This document shows positions 12,983 through 25,543 of a stretch of 64,000 nucleotides of DNA, piece after piece; within the stretch, counting starts at the first letter, position 1, and every line of letters starts with the position of its first letter. The stretch comes from Malus domestica. Taxonomy: Eukaryota; Streptophyta; Magnoliopsida; Rosales; Rosaceae. A model generated the notes under the pieces. That model saw only the letters and a list, made by a program, of their open reading frames with translations, had not been told where the DNA came from and searched no databases. Location: positions 12,904,001-12,968,000 of the forward strand of contig NC_091671.1 of assembly GCF_042453785.1 (NCBI RefSeq), in the 5' to 3' direction. Made by a program: the position numbers and the translations under genes.

Positions 12983-13405
12983 GCAAAAAAGAATGAGATA
13001 TTGTCGATTCCCATGGGTTGGAATCTTCTAAATGGATGCAAAGTCTGGTCAGAGGCCGACTATAATACTCTGCCAACTTTGCCTGAATCTTCATATCCTA
13101 AGCGTCCTTGTACATCCACCCCTAGTATTTGGACTTAGGTCTGAAGTTTTCTTTATTTGCTCTTATGAAGGGAATCATGACAACATTGGTCTCTGTAATC
13201 TGACTCCTGCGTCTAATCGGATCATCACTTGCCTTGAGCTACTGAATGAATGGTATGGAGTAGACTTGGGGCTTCAAAAATTTTGCATGCTCAATTCCAA
13301 GCGAAAAAGTTCAGATGGCCATTAATTCTTCCAATCAAGCTTAGCCTTATGTGGCCAACTTATATTACTGATTTTCCTCAATACGATAAGAGCTGGTACA
13401 AGGAT

Positions 13406-14324
13406 TAGACCTGACATTCATGTCATGTTGTGTCGTGTAACACCCATTAAAGTAAACCGGTAATATGACCCGACTCGAAATCGACTTGTTAAAATTATCA
13501 AGTAATATGACCTGACCTATTACGCATTAAGGAAAATATATTTTATATCAATAAATAATGAAAATGAAAAACATAATTTGACCAAAAAACAAAAAATTGA
13601 AAAACATAATACTAAACTAGTATATTCGTACCACGTTGTCACATAAATATTACTTCAAAACATTAAAAACAAAAACAATTTGTCTTTTATATTTTTCAAA
13701 CTTGTACATTAATAATTATGAATAAAATTCATTTTGAACTCCCTTAAAATACTATTTCTCAGGGTTTGTATGGTTTTAAAAATTCCAACTACAATATAGT
13801 CATCCTCAAAGCTTAGATGATGCAATCATGAGTGTTTACATATTTTATTTTACATTTTTCGCAATTGTAAATTAATTATTATAAATTTTTTAATGTGTTT
13901 GGTATTTTTAATTACTTGATATTTTTTATTTTAAATGTGTTTTATAATTTGTTTTAGTACATAAATGTGTTTTATAATTTTTTTAGTCTCACTCTTTGCC
14001 TATAGTATACTATAAAAATAAGAAAACAAATAAAACTTAATTTTAAAAAAAAAATTTATATAGAATAATATTACAATAATACATACAATATACACATATA
14101 TAAGTTTTTCTTAGTAGTTTAAAAAATCAAAATCATCAAAGTAACTTTTTTCTTAACATGTCGAAACGGTAACCTGCGTATCACCCTTGTGTAAACCTGA
14201 TAAGGACCCGTTATTAATGGGTCGTTGTCAGGTGACCCGATAACAACCCGATTAGTTATAGTGTTGACCTGAAACTCGTTATTTTCGTGTCGTTTATATG
14301 TCGTGTAAAAAATTGCCAAGTCTA
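13406..14324. mobile_element. hAT-type non-autonomous element, 919 bp
   Basis: It is flanked by a perfect 8-bp duplication ACAAGGAT (13398-13405 and 14325-14332). The ends are inverted: TAGACCTGACATT on the left, and TAGACTTGGCAATTTT when the right end is read in reverse. Eight-bp TSDs and short imperfect TIRs are typical of hAT. The inside has GACCCG/ACCCGT motifs near both ends and AT-rich filler, with no transposase. Confidence 0.85.
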
Positions 14325-14585
14325 ACAAGGATGTCTTTGTCGTCTATGGAAACTAGAAGTGCGACATTACTACCATTCGTGTTAGGAACACTTATTCGAT
14401 TAATCTTCAGCTAAGCAATGACATGAAGAATATTGGACTCTGGCAACCGGAGTCAATCGATCGAGCTTTCAAGGTCATCCATGCGGAGCACCGCAATTGT
14501 AGGTGGTTGATTGCTCATGATTAACTTAGAGAGCATTGCCATAATGCCATTGTAGACACTACTCCAAATTTTCAATCATTCAGCC

Positions 14586-14949
14586 TAGGCCTGGCATTTT
14601 GGACCCAACCCGTCAACCCGATCCGACCAAACCCGTTAATATTTGTATTTGGATGGATGTTTAATGGGTCGGGTCGCTAACGGGTGAACCCGTTAACAAT
14701 CCGTTAAATAACGGGTCACTTTGGGTCAACCCGTTAGACTTGTTAACACCCGTTAGTTGAGGATATTTTAGTAATTTTAGTAAAGTCTTAATAATAAAAA
14801 ATAAACTTTATGCAAAAAAAAATAATAATAATTGTTAACGGGTGACTCATTAGCTTAACGGGTCGAGTGACCCGTTAACTTAACGGATTGAGTTCGGATA
14901 ACCCGTTAACTTAACGGGTCGGGTTCAACCCGACCCGTTTACAGGTCTA
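14586..14949. mobile_element. hAT-type MITE, 364 bp
   Basis: Flanked by a perfect 8-bp duplication ATTCAGCC (14578-14585 and 14950-14957). The left end is TAGGCCTGGCATTTT and the right end read in reverse is TAGACCTGTAAACGGG, so it is kin to the element at 13406-14324. The interior is packed with AACGGGT/ACCCGTTAA subrepeats in both orientations. Confidence 0.85.
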
Positions 14950-16619
14950 ATTCAGCCATTATGGATAAGCCCTAATAACGTCAAGAAGAGAAAGAGGTCT
15001 GACGTTGCCGTGAAAAAGTTTGAAGTGGAGGCACTCTAAAAGAGAAAGTCTACTAAAGGAAGAGATTCTGGAATTTTGTAGAGAAAGGAAAATATCAAGA
15101 AGGTAGATTGAACTTCTATGAGCGGATGTGTGGGGGTTTATTGACCCCTATGTGAACCTGGTTTGCAAAGCTGCAGAACAGCAGAAACATCAATAAAAAG
15201 ATCATCTATCTCGACAATCACCAATACAGCTACAAGAACAGTTACTACAACAACAACATGAGTCGCCTCAACATCAGCAATAACAACAACAATTTATTAC
15301 ATCTTCAATTCCAAATGAAATTCTTATTCCTAGACCTCATCCTGCTCTAATTCCTCTACATCGCCTGATAAGAAGCTTGGCTAGGTCATCCTCTACTTTT
15401 GTTGGAGTGAGGGGTTCTTCTTCTACAGCTGTGCTCGTTGTTGAACGATCAATCCAGCCTCCTATATTCATTAAGCCCGCTTAGGAGGATTGCATTGCAC
15501 TTCTTGCTAATGCTAGTAGACTTCACAACACAAAACATGCTCAAGTGTTGCTCCGAGCAGTCGTTGTTCCGACAGACTTCAGAGAAGTTCGCTCGTCCTT
15601 CAAGGACTTTATCATGAATTACATGAGAGCCAATATGTGGTTATCCATTTCTTCATTTCTTTTTTTGTGAAACTTAGTTTTCTACATGCTTGCGTAATTC
15701 TCTTACACTTGTAACAAATAGGCTTATGTATGGACAAAATCAGATTTCCTAAGCCAACGGAGAAAATTCGCTAGCTCAAAGTGGCCTATAACTATAAGGA
15801 AGGCAAGGCCCAATTCGAGAGACAACTGCAAGAGAGGTCTGCAGAGCTGGTAAAGGTGTTTGCGAACCAGTAAACTGTAACAGAAGCCCACAAGGTGGAA
15901 ATGAACAAGTTGATTGATCAGGCTACCTTTGAGGAGATTAAGGTGAATGACCTTAAGGCTACGTTGTCTATAATCATCGAGGAATTATAGCTATAGCAAG
16001 AGTTGAGGAGGAATAGGTATTGGAGAGAGACATGGCCGAGGCGGAGCGGGTGTTGTTAGTAGCAGAACAAAGTTCCTTGGATGCGGATTGCACCATTCTC
16101 CAATTAGAATTAGAGATATTACGCCGCTAGCCGGAGTTGAAGGAGAATGCGCATGCCTAAGCACTCTAGCAAACAAAGGACGAGAATGAGACGGAGCTAG
16201 TGAAGATTCATTCAACTGTCCAGGAAGAATCGAATTAAGATACTCTGAGTGCTACGATCGAGGGTATGTTACCGACTATGCATGGCAGGAGCATAAGGAT
16301 GGTTGAGTTACTCGCCCTATAATGGCCGAAGTGTAGAAGGCCACATTTCCTTTCCCTACTCACCTGGAGGATGAAATCTCAGAATTGGAATTCCGATGAT
16401 ACTGGGTCCAGCTTCGATCTTAGGGAAGATCTAAAAGTCATGCCATCTGTTAATATCAATGCCCCAGAAGACCTAGTTGCCGCGATGAAAGGAAAAGTTG
16501 TTGTTGTGGAGATTGACTCGGATGGAGGAACGTTGTCGTAGGTTTTACTTTCAGTGTTTTTTAGACAATTTTCTACCAAGTAGGGCGCTTGTCTCTTCCT
16601 AAAAATGAACACTTTGCCC

Positions 16620-18060
16620 GAGTCACGAGACTTAGGTTGCTTTTGAATTTATATTTAATCTCACTAGATTCCCTACATATTATTTCTTTTGTTAAGTAGT
16701 TATACTCATATCTTTAAGCATGTTAAGGTATATTACTTAGGACTTTCCAATTTTTTACTTTCACGTTGTGGAATATAGTTCAATTAGACAATCTTTTTGA
16801 AGTAGAATAACTACGGAGTAGTAACTAACAGAGAGAAACACTAGTAAGCTTGTAGGCCGGAACAAAGCTCTAAGATGCCCTTGTTTGAAAAAAAATTTCT
16901 TCCCAAACTTTATGTTTATAAAGATTTTGATTGCAATAATCAGAGTACCACCTTACTCCGAACTTGCTTTAATGCATTGATTGAATTAAGGATAAGAAAA
17001 TGCTAGGATGTACCTGGAATGGTCTTCGATTCTTAGTGTAGTTATGAACTTCTTTTCATCATGGCTTTATGCCCATTTGTTTGTTCACCTTGACCTATTT
17101 TGGGTTTATGGATTTTAATAGTTGCAATGTGCTACCAAGAAAGGGATTCCTTCTTAGTTCGAACTGTGTGTTCGTCCCTAGTGAATCTTAAACAAAAGTT
17201 CATTAGGAACTTGGCCGCTTACATGTGGGTTGGAAACACCCTTGGAATCCTTTTGTCATACCCTATGCATCGTACCTAGGCGATTTTGATCGGACTACAC
17301 AAAGCTAGCTTAGTTAAGGCACTTCCAAGCTCCATTGGAATAAAATTCCTCTTGAGAATTTTCTAGTCTGGATGCCTCATTCAAAACTACATTAGACACA
17401 GGGTGCTGCATAATGCACTTGACTTAGTACGCTGGTCCGGGATAGAAGTAATTGTACTCGAGATTGAAGTTTAGAGACATCACTCGGATAATTTTCGAAT
17501 CGCTCATTCAATTATTCCCTTGAATGGTATATAGCCCAAGTTTGAAAAATTCACAACCCTTACGTTGTATAATTTTTTAGAAGTCGAATGGTGTGTTGAA
17601 ACTTCCGGATCATAGGGCCATGTTTCAGTGTCCATAACATGCTTGTCGTGACCGTGCTTAATACAGCTTGAGCCTCCTAAGCTGCTAATCGGAACACCAC
17701 GTAATGGGCTATAGGAGACTCCTTAGACACTAACACTTTGAATTTTTGGATTTGCAATTATGAAAAGTTTCAAAGCTGTGTTATTTAGAATATAGGGATA
17801 TTTCTTATATTGCAAAATAGAAAAAGGAACGAAGAAATGAACAAAAGTTGCGAAATAATCAAACTTAAATTCTTATTAATAATCAATAATTTAATTGTCA
17901 ACAATCACGTTATATGGATTGTAAAATATGATTTAAATATATAGTTTTTTTAGCATTATCTTTCTTCTAAATTTTGGGGTGAAGTCCGAGGGTGCATTTT
18001 GCTCACCACCTCAATTGGTGGTAATTAAAGTTTGACATTTGTATCTATTTACTACACAAA
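16620..18060. other. Gene-free stretch, probably untranslated part of the decayed element
   Basis: No coding signal was recognised. The style (frequent short mixed-frame phrases, no AT-only runs) resembles the non-coding internal region of a large retroelement continuing from 16230. No LTR was identified. Confidence 0.3.
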
Positions 18061-18239
18061 TTTTAAAATTTAAACTTTAATAATAATAAATAAGATAGTG
18101 AGAATAGCCATCGTAAGAAGTTTTGTAGTGTAATTTCTCTTTTCGTATTAAAAATAGGAGAGAAAAAACCAAGAAAAGCATGTTTCTGTTTTGTTTTGAA
18201 ATTTTTGTTTTTCCTAGCGGAACCTCCTGGAAGAAAGTC

Positions 18240-21200
18240 CCTCGAGCTGGATTTCCTGCAGCCATTTCCTCCAACCAACAGCCCCCGCCCCGCTTTTCAA
18301 ACTTTTCCACTATAAAGTTTCAATCTTTTCTCTGTTCGCCTGGTAAAGATTTTCTTGGATGCTTTCTAGTTTGCTTTTACCTCGAAATCCCATTGTGGGT
18401 CTTCTTTTATGCGACTGAATTGAACTTATTCCCAAACTGGGTTTGCTCTGCTTTAATGTTTTTTCATTTACTTTGAGGATTTAACCATGAAATTTGCAGC
18501 CTTTAGATTATTGGGTAGTTCGGTTTTGGTAAAATATCTGATGGGTTGCCTTTGATTCTGTCTGGGTTTGCCTGATTTTTTCAGATTAAGTGTTGGGCCT
18601 GCAAAAATACTTATTGTGGATTGATTGTTCTGCATATTGGTTTCAAGAGGAAAGTGGCACTGAGAAGCTATAGATTGGTGATTAAAGGTTGGAGCTTTAG
18701 TCCAATCAGGTAAGTCTCTTATTGGAAATGTAATTTTAGCATATTGATATTTGGTGTGGTCGATTAATCTTATGGATTTTCCCCCTTTGATAGTATTGAG
18801 ATATAAACCCAGCAGGAGGGTTCCTCTTTCGTTTTTGCAATTCATATATAAGAAATAATGTATGACGTAGATGTTAAAATAGTTAAAACAAGAGGAAGAA
18901 TAAGATTCATCTTTCAATTTGTAACAATAGATGCCGATGAATGCTAGTATGGCGGAACTAGAAAAGGAAATGCCATTATTCGATTTCGCATGCATACCCT
19001 TGAAAACGCCACGTCAAAATGGTTTCCATCCTTAGAGAAAAGCATCTATTCCTGAGGATGTTTAGGTTAGCTTTAGTTCAAGGAATTCTATTTTTGGCGG
19101 TTGTGTGTGAGTTTGTGTGTTTGTTCTGCATTCATTTCGGCTCAAAGATGTCTTTTCAATTGTAAATTGTGTTAGATGTTTGGCCTTGAAGTTTTAGGAC
19201 TTTCAAAATTTTTGTATTTAGTGTGCACCAAGAATTCTAGATTGTAGTGAATACCTTGTTGTTTATGAGCTTACTGTCTGTGTGTTTTGTCATATATTTA
19301 CGCTATAAAGATGATTTAAGTGGAGGGTTTGGGGTAATAGTTTAGAATAATTGCTCCATAAGTTTTGTTTTGCTTTCTTAATGTTGAGTCTTTCATCATT
19401 GGTAACTTGGTAATGAAGAGTATAATAAAATATGAAAGGGAAAATGGCAGGATATACAATGTGATGCAGTCAGCTAGAAGATTTCATATGGAAATCTGTG
19501 TAGATTTTTGTGTAGTGTATTGCTTATCAATATTATTTGGTTAAGTGTACCTGTGTGTTTGTTTGAGTATTGTGTGCGCTCTCTTTGTCAAGGTCCCTGT
19601 ATAACTCTATGAACTTTCCATCATTTTTTCTGCATCCTTCATTCCTTCTATTGCGATCTACTTGTGTTAGCTTAATGCAACCACTGAATGTCTAGTCTAG
19701 TTTCTTCTGTATCTATTTTATAAAGAACTGCTTTATTGTATCTCAAAAGAAGTAGAAAAAGTAAATGCTTTTCCCTTTCTTAACTGCTTAAGAGTTTTCT
19801 AATTGAACTAAAGCTTTCTCAATGCTGAAACTAGGCCTTATATACTTATTTTTAAATGAATATGTGTTGCTAAAGTGCACGTTTGAGGCAATGCCTACTG
19901 CGCATCAATGAATTTTGTCTAAAACAACACAGAAATGCTTTGTACCTGGGCGATATAAGAAGCTAGTGAGAGATTTGTTTAAGACTTTTTATCTGACTAA
20001 GGGAAGAATGTTTTTATGATCAACTCTTACAGTTATTTGTTTATTGAAATTTTGTATGTAACATTTATAGTTGGGCTAAGCTCTTGAAAGTTGGCATCTA
20101 TGCACCTTCTGTCTTTTATTGAGAATGAGACGTTTTATTGCAAACAAACGGAACAAAATTACAAAACAGAAGCAATGTTTAAGGAGACCACTACAAAAAA
20201 ATAAAAAATAAAAATGATGAAAACCAACTATGAGGCTCTCCCACAACAAAACTAAGAGATAGCAGTTGCCAGTCAAGCCAAACAGCTGAAAGAGACATGC
20301 ACCTTCAGTCTTTGCAGACAAAATTATGAAGTTGAATCAGCTCAGAAATAGTGGGGCCACAGCAGACTCTTCATGACTGGAATCTGATTCCAGTTCATTT
20401 CATTTTTTATCTGTATGATTTTCTGAGTTTTCATACACTGTCTTTTCAAAATTTGCGCATTCTGGAGAAGGCCTATGTGTGGTGATTTCTTTTGTAGAAT
20501 ATTCTATGTAGCAAGATTAAAGTTTTTCCCTTCCTCACTATTTCAGAAGCAGTGCCAGTGATGAGCGAAGTCCATCGCTGCATCCTTTGAAGACTTTTAG
20601 AGGGTGAGAAATGGATAGATTCAAGTGTTGATTTGGGTTAAGTCTGATGATGAGAAACCTTACTGAAAAGGGGATTTTACTGTTCTTTTCTTTCTTTTAA
20701 CACAAAGAAACTTTTAATATGCAGTTGTTTCACTTTTCTTTTTATCTGGTATTTGCTTGGATGGGATGTCCTAGTGATCTTGGGGTTCTTTCTTCAGTTC
20801 GGATTTGTTTCCAAATTTGGTCTTTCATAAATTAGGATTTATGGCTATAGAAATTTCCACAAGTTCGAAATTGTAACTACCATTGCAAATGTGGGTGTGA
20901 TTGTGTACCAATGCCAGCGGTCTGTTTTGTTTCAAAGTTTCAGAGTTCAACAAAGAAAATTCCTTCATAAGAGGTAAAGCTCCTCTGGGGGGCATAATTC
21001 CCCTCTTTCCCTGGTTTCTTGAGCCAAGTAAACCATGGGTGTGATCACCAAAGTTTTATTTATATGTCCTCTAATTTTGTTTTCATCCTTCTTTTACTAA
21101 TCGGACAAGATACCTTGAGGCATTGGGTTATTCCTTTAAATCCTTTATCCTGTTCCTCAAAACTTAATTTCTAAACCCTATCTATCCATAAATCTTATAT

Positions 21201-22276
21201 GTATTCATAATTCATGCTATTCAAATGATGGACACATGTGCCTTGCTTTATTTGTTTAATTTAGGCATTCTCCACTTCTGGATGGAAGAAATGATGCACA
21301 TATTATTGTGGTTTATTATTATAGAAAAGTCTTTATTATTGTACTTTATAACTTACCTTATATTTATGTAAAGAAGTTGACAGCAGAGTTGTAGCTATGG
21401 TTCCTGATTTATACCTTCAGTTGCATTTTCGTCCTTGAACTCGAATAGTAGTTTACTCTGATCCTTCAACTTGATTCCAGTTGATGTTGGTCCGTTCCAT
21501 TAGTTCTGTTAGCTTTTATGTCCTAAACTATATTTTTGAAGGGCACATTCTTTTTTATCTATGATTAAATAAAACTAAAACTTAATAAAAAAACACCAAC
21601 CTAACGCTTCTCTTTTCCAGCAACGTCCCCACCCCTCAACACTCCATATCCTAGGACTGCCCCCGCCCCTCAACACTCCGTATCCTAGGACCGCCCCCAC
21701 CCCCAACCCACACCTCCCCTTATCACTCTATCTCTGACTTGTTTAATCCTCATTAAGTAACTGAGGCTTCCTGGTTACATCTCTATAATTTTAGTGATTG
21801 TTTTTCTCCGAGATTTGGTTTCCAGCTTCCTATTCTTTTGCCTTGTGATAAGTTGGAATCGGAAAAGAAGTTGTATGGTAAATGACGCAGAGCAAGTCTT
21901 ATTATCTTGTTATAATTTACAAAATTATCCATTAGTTTCATTTTGTTGTGGCTCCATTTAAAGTAAAATAAATTATATGGTTCAGAGATTAACACCATGT
22001 TGTATATAAAGCTGAAAGGATTTTGACTATGCAAATTGGGATTTCTAATTTTCTTTATAGCTATATCAGATTGAATTTCCTTGGTATCAGAAAGTGAAAA
22101 TTGGGTAATATACATGGGTTCCATAGCCATTGTGTTGTTTGTCCTGGATTTTAACATTTTGCAGTAAACGGTAGAATTTCCTGGCTTTCTTCTTGGTGTG
22201 CAATTATACTCCTATTTGTTCATAACCTTCCTCTGTGTATCTATGATTCTCATGGAAGTAAACTACTTTCTTTCAG
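18240..22276 (+). other. Inferred 5' UTR exon(s) and long leader intron of the KINB3-like gene
   Basis: A TATA-like CACTATAAAG lies at 18309, with candidate donors at 18343 (CTG|GTAAAG) and 18710 (CAG|GTAAGTC, a perfect consensus). A pyrimidine-rich acceptor CTTTCTTTCAG ends at 22276, 60 bp before the start codon. The intervening 3.5-3.9 kb is T-rich and lacks coding potential, as expected for a leader intron. An LTR- or MULE-like patch at 21410-21740 and CCCCACCCC-type runs at 21625-21715 lie inside it. Transcript structure is inference; RNA reads across 18.3-22.3 kb would settle it. Confidence 0.45.
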
Positions 22277-22336
22277 GTTATTAGTCTATAAACTTCCTCT
22301 GTTGATGATCTTGTGTCTGCTAGTTCCCGTTTCAAA

Positions 22337-22764
22337 ATGAACAACTCATTTGGTGATGATTATGTAAGCCTTCGGAACCTTAATGTTTTTATTTTCTACT
22401 CAAATAAAATAGGGCAACCTTAAAACTTTATGTGCAGGATGAAGCAACTGTTGCAGGATTCGAAGTTTTAAGATCACCCGATGCAAGTTACAACAACGTG
22501 TACCCTGGGAATGAAGACGAGGCACGGGATCCACCTCTTGTCCCTCCACATCTGCAACAGACATTACTTAGCTACCCAGCAAGTGCAGACACTGCCGGAA
22601 CCCTTCCAGCACCGCAAAATGTGACACTCAACCATCTTTACATTGAGAACCGGGAGACCCCGCGCTCTGTGGTCGCACTTGGGTTCACTCATCGCTTTCG
22701 TTCAAAATTTGTTTCAGTTGTGCTTTACAAACCAGTTCAAAGAAGTGGGACTACCAGCAGTTAG
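22337..22764 (+). CDS. KINB3: SnRK1 regulatory subunit beta-3 (KINB3-like)
   Basis: This is a plant-specific short beta subunit of the SnRK1 energy-sensing kinase complex, which joins the catalytic alpha and the gamma-type subunits. The coding sequence has two exons, 22337-22363 (MNNSFGDDY) and 22438-22764, joined by a GTAAGC...TGCAG intron of 74 bp, giving 117 aa. The C-terminal half is the ASC (association with complex) domain: VPPHLQQTLL, then LNHLYIENRETPRSVVALG, then FVSVVLYKPV. No glycogen-binding (KIS/AMPK1_CBM) domain precedes it, which is the defining difference of beta-3 from beta-1 and beta-2. Length agrees with Arabidopsis KINbeta3 (about 114 aa). The N-terminus is acidic, with no Gly at position 2, so no myristoylation is expected. 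The ATG is supported by the splice phase. The 3' UTR runs on to at least 22900. Confidence 0.92.
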
Positions 22765-23199
22765 AAATTGAACACTAGAATACACCTACATTAGCGGTGA
22801 AAGATACTTATTTCCTCACAGAAGCGTATGAAATTAGGTTTGATTTCTTCCGATTTCTTTGTAGACTTGATGTATTCTTCAGCGTAGACTCGCTATACTG
22901 TGGAGTTTGCTGGTTAGGTTATGATCTCATGCGAGAATTGTTTATTTGAAGTGATGAGGATCATTTGATTGCATTTGTGAATACAAAATGCCTGCTTTAT
23001 ACAGATAAGGAAGCCTTCTCCTTGTATTTGCATATCATATGGTTGAATGATATATGCAACTCTTGCAGGAACATGCATTCAATTGTTGGTAATATATATG
23101 TATTTGACCTAAAACTAGAAGCCTTATCTCCCAAGCATATAATTCATTTGTTTTATTCTGTGCTCCAATTGTTTTGGTAATATCAGTAGTCAACTCCTA

Positions 23200-24640
23200 C
23201 TGTCTATACTTATCCTTGCAAAATGGGGGAAGTACGAGGTTTATTGTAGCACATTCATTATGGATGGGGGAAGTAAGAGATTTGTAGCAATACCGATTAG
23301 GAGTGATTACGATTAAGGGAGCTTAGACATAATGATTCGAATTTCGAAATAAATGAACATCGATAAAGATTCGAATTTGATGAATATCGTATGTGAATCA
23401 GAAGTTAGATCTGATAATCTAAATACCGTTTGGATCCAATAGTTAAATTGTAAATGAATCCAAATATGACAAGTGCTAATCCGTTTAAGTCTATAATGCC
23501 TTGTTAATTAAATTATAAACCATCATCCACCATTATTCTCCCCTTTTTAATTATTCTACTCAATCACAAGCCCTTATTTATCTTGGATAACCTGCATCCG
23601 CTTTTCATTTCATATGTTTGAAGACATATCTATGTGTGTGTGTGTGTGTGTATATATAATGATATAAAAAAATATAAGTGGAATTATATGTTTCATTGTT
23701 TTCTTATTCAAGAAATACATATCAATTCAGATGACGTGGAATTATTGGATTTATCGATGGAAGACCAACTAACAAAGATATCGGGCAACATTCATTATCT
23801 TTCACTTGTAGGATCTGACAAATCCATGCATGGACTTATCATGCAGTTCTTATCAAAATACAAAAAAGCTCTTATAATATGCCATGGCCGCCAAAACACA
23901 ACTGTTTTTTCGTATCTCTTAAACAAACAATAAAGGCCACATTTACAGATCCCTCCGACGCATGGCCAACAAATTCCAATAAAACAATACCAAATCGCGT
24001 TGTCCAAAGCCCCTTTAGGAAAATAAAAAAATAAAAAAAACAACCTCAGAGAACCCTATGAGCAATTGAAAGGTTAAGTGTTGCATAATAAATTATATTT
24101 TGTGTGTATCCATCAAACATTTCGAGCAACCGACCCGTAAATGTTTAAAAAAATCGTATAGTTTGCGATCAGAAGCGATGAAAGCTTTGACCTGTCATCT
24201 GGGAATTATAAGTAGGAGTTTTGTGGGCCATAATTGTCCAATAATTCACATTTTGATAATTGTTAGTATACATAACGAGTAAGGCAACTTAATATAAATA
24301 TTACTTATGTGATGAATTGTAATGGATGTCAAAGGTCATCCATCTCATTAGCCCTTGATTGACTTGCAAATTGCAGAACATGTATGTTTTTGCTTAAAAT
24401 ATCTGCATTTTGGCCATCTTAAACTTGCAAGTTGCAATAGATTATTGGTACATGTCAAAATATAAGGCTCACACGGTCACACATATGTTAAACTATATAC
24501 TAATCAATAAGTCATCATTGAAACAAAGAACAATTGATATTCATTTACATTAGTGAAGCAAAATGAGATGAAGCATTATCAGTGCCTAATAACTAGCATG
24601 CACGATTATATGTACCCTTCAGTGGATTAACAGTTTAGCA
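23200..24640. other. Intergenic, no gene; (GT)n at 23632-23650
   Basis: A short GT microsatellite followed by TA repeats is the only structured sequence. The frames at 23634-23933 and 24100-24282 have no domain, splice or composition support. Confidence 0.55.
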
Positions 24641-24652
24641 ATATGTTATGTC

Positions 24653-24868
24653 AAAATGTTTGATATGAATATATTTCCCCTATATAAGTAATTTTTTCTA
24701 TTATTTGACAAGTTCTGATGTCAAATTGAGAAAATTAAAATGTTTGACTTGAATATATTTCCCCTATATAAGTAATTTTTTCTATTATTTGACAAGTTCT
24801 AATGTCAAATTGAGAAAATTAAAATGTATGACATGAATATATTTCCCCTATATAAGTAATTTTTTCTA
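24653..24868. repeat. 84-bp minisatellite, about 2.6 copies
   Basis: AAAATGTTTGATATGAATAT recurs with small changes at 24653, 24737 and 24821 (period exactly 84). Each unit contains ATTTCCCCTATATAAGTAAT and CAAGTTCTGATGTCAAATTG. Copies differ by only a few bases. Confidence 0.92.
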
Positions 24869-24953
24869 TATATCTTATTAACAAATATATCACTTAAAAA
24901 AAATTAACAATTATTGACAGTGAACAATGCAACATCCAGAGTGCCATCAATCT

Positions 24954-25151
24954 GGATTTGAATCCTCTCTGAGCTTAAGAGGTTGAGCCTCATGCGCAAA
25001 GCATACGAGCCGTTGGATTTTGATTCAACAGCTATAAATAGAAATGTTCTCTAAAAATTATAATAATTATAATCGTTGAATCAAAATCCAATGATCCGTA
25101 TGCTTTTCTCAGGAGGCTCAACCTTCTAAGCTCAAGAGAGAATCCAAATCC
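24954..25151. mobile_element. Foldback MITE with long terminal inverted repeats
   Basis: GGATTTGAATCCTCTCTGAG at the left is mirrored by the right end ending AGAGAGAATCCAAATCC. The inverted arms run about 80-90 bp each (GAGGTTGAGCCTC with GAGGCTCAACCTTC; GTTGGATTTTGATTCAAC with GTTGAATCAAAATCCAA), leaving a loop of about 30 bp. TSD not resolved. It is a non-coding, hairpin-forming element. Confidence 0.8.
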
Positions 25152-25397
25152 CTAGCAAAAAGGAGATTAATAAGATGTGATGCATCTGTCAACAATGGGC
25201 ACAAAAATCGACAGGTTGGCAAAAACATTTCCAAGTGTCATCTAAGAAGAATAAACTTTGATGTATCTATCAGAGATTAATTAGCCTAACACCATGGATG
25301 AGGAAAGCACTACCTAACAAAACGGCTAAAAGAATTTAGTTGCCATATAGATCAAAAGTAAACACATTCAAAATTAACATGGATGATAATTACAAAT

Positions 25398-25543
25398 ATA
25401 AAAAAGGTAGCATTATCTACACACCTATTTTAGTTTCTCACATATTCATCTCAATTTTCGATCAATAGATCAAATGAATTGAAGAACAATGGTAAAAAAT
25501 TAATAACAATGTGAGAAAAATAAAAAAGAATGTGTGTATACAT
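25398..25543. mobile_element. Degenerate MITE related to the one at 27833
   Basis: It has inverted ends built on ATCTACACACCTATTTTA on the left and AAAAAGAATGTGTGTATACA on the right, with GATCAATAGATCAAATGAAT in the middle. This shares the layout of the 148-bp element at 27833-27980. Its right terminus is where the Cassandra LTR inserted. Confidence 0.55.

Larger units (their letters stand above)
12983..16230 (+). pseudogene. Decayed gypsy-type transposon ORF1 (Transposase_28-like) interrupted by two MITEs
   Basis: The 13032-13325 frame contains LTPASNRIITCLELLNEW, then YGVDLGLQKFCMLNSKRK, the layout of the plant 'putative gypsy-type transposon' N-domain (PF04195-like, from memory). Frame fragments resume after the MITE at 14333 (KNIGLWQPESIDRAF). 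From about 15780 the region turns into Glu/Lys-rich coiled-coil-like text (QFERQLQERSAELVKVF). The reading frame is continuous across the 13406-14324 MITE if one target-site copy is dropped, so the MITE hit an ORF that was then still intact nearby. Many stops exist now. Family assignment is tentative. Confidence 0.45.

Noticed and set aside
18468..18995. 175-aa minus frame in the KINB3 leader intron
   Set aside because: Composition and lack of motifs fit a chance frame. It is antisense to the probable leader exon and intron.
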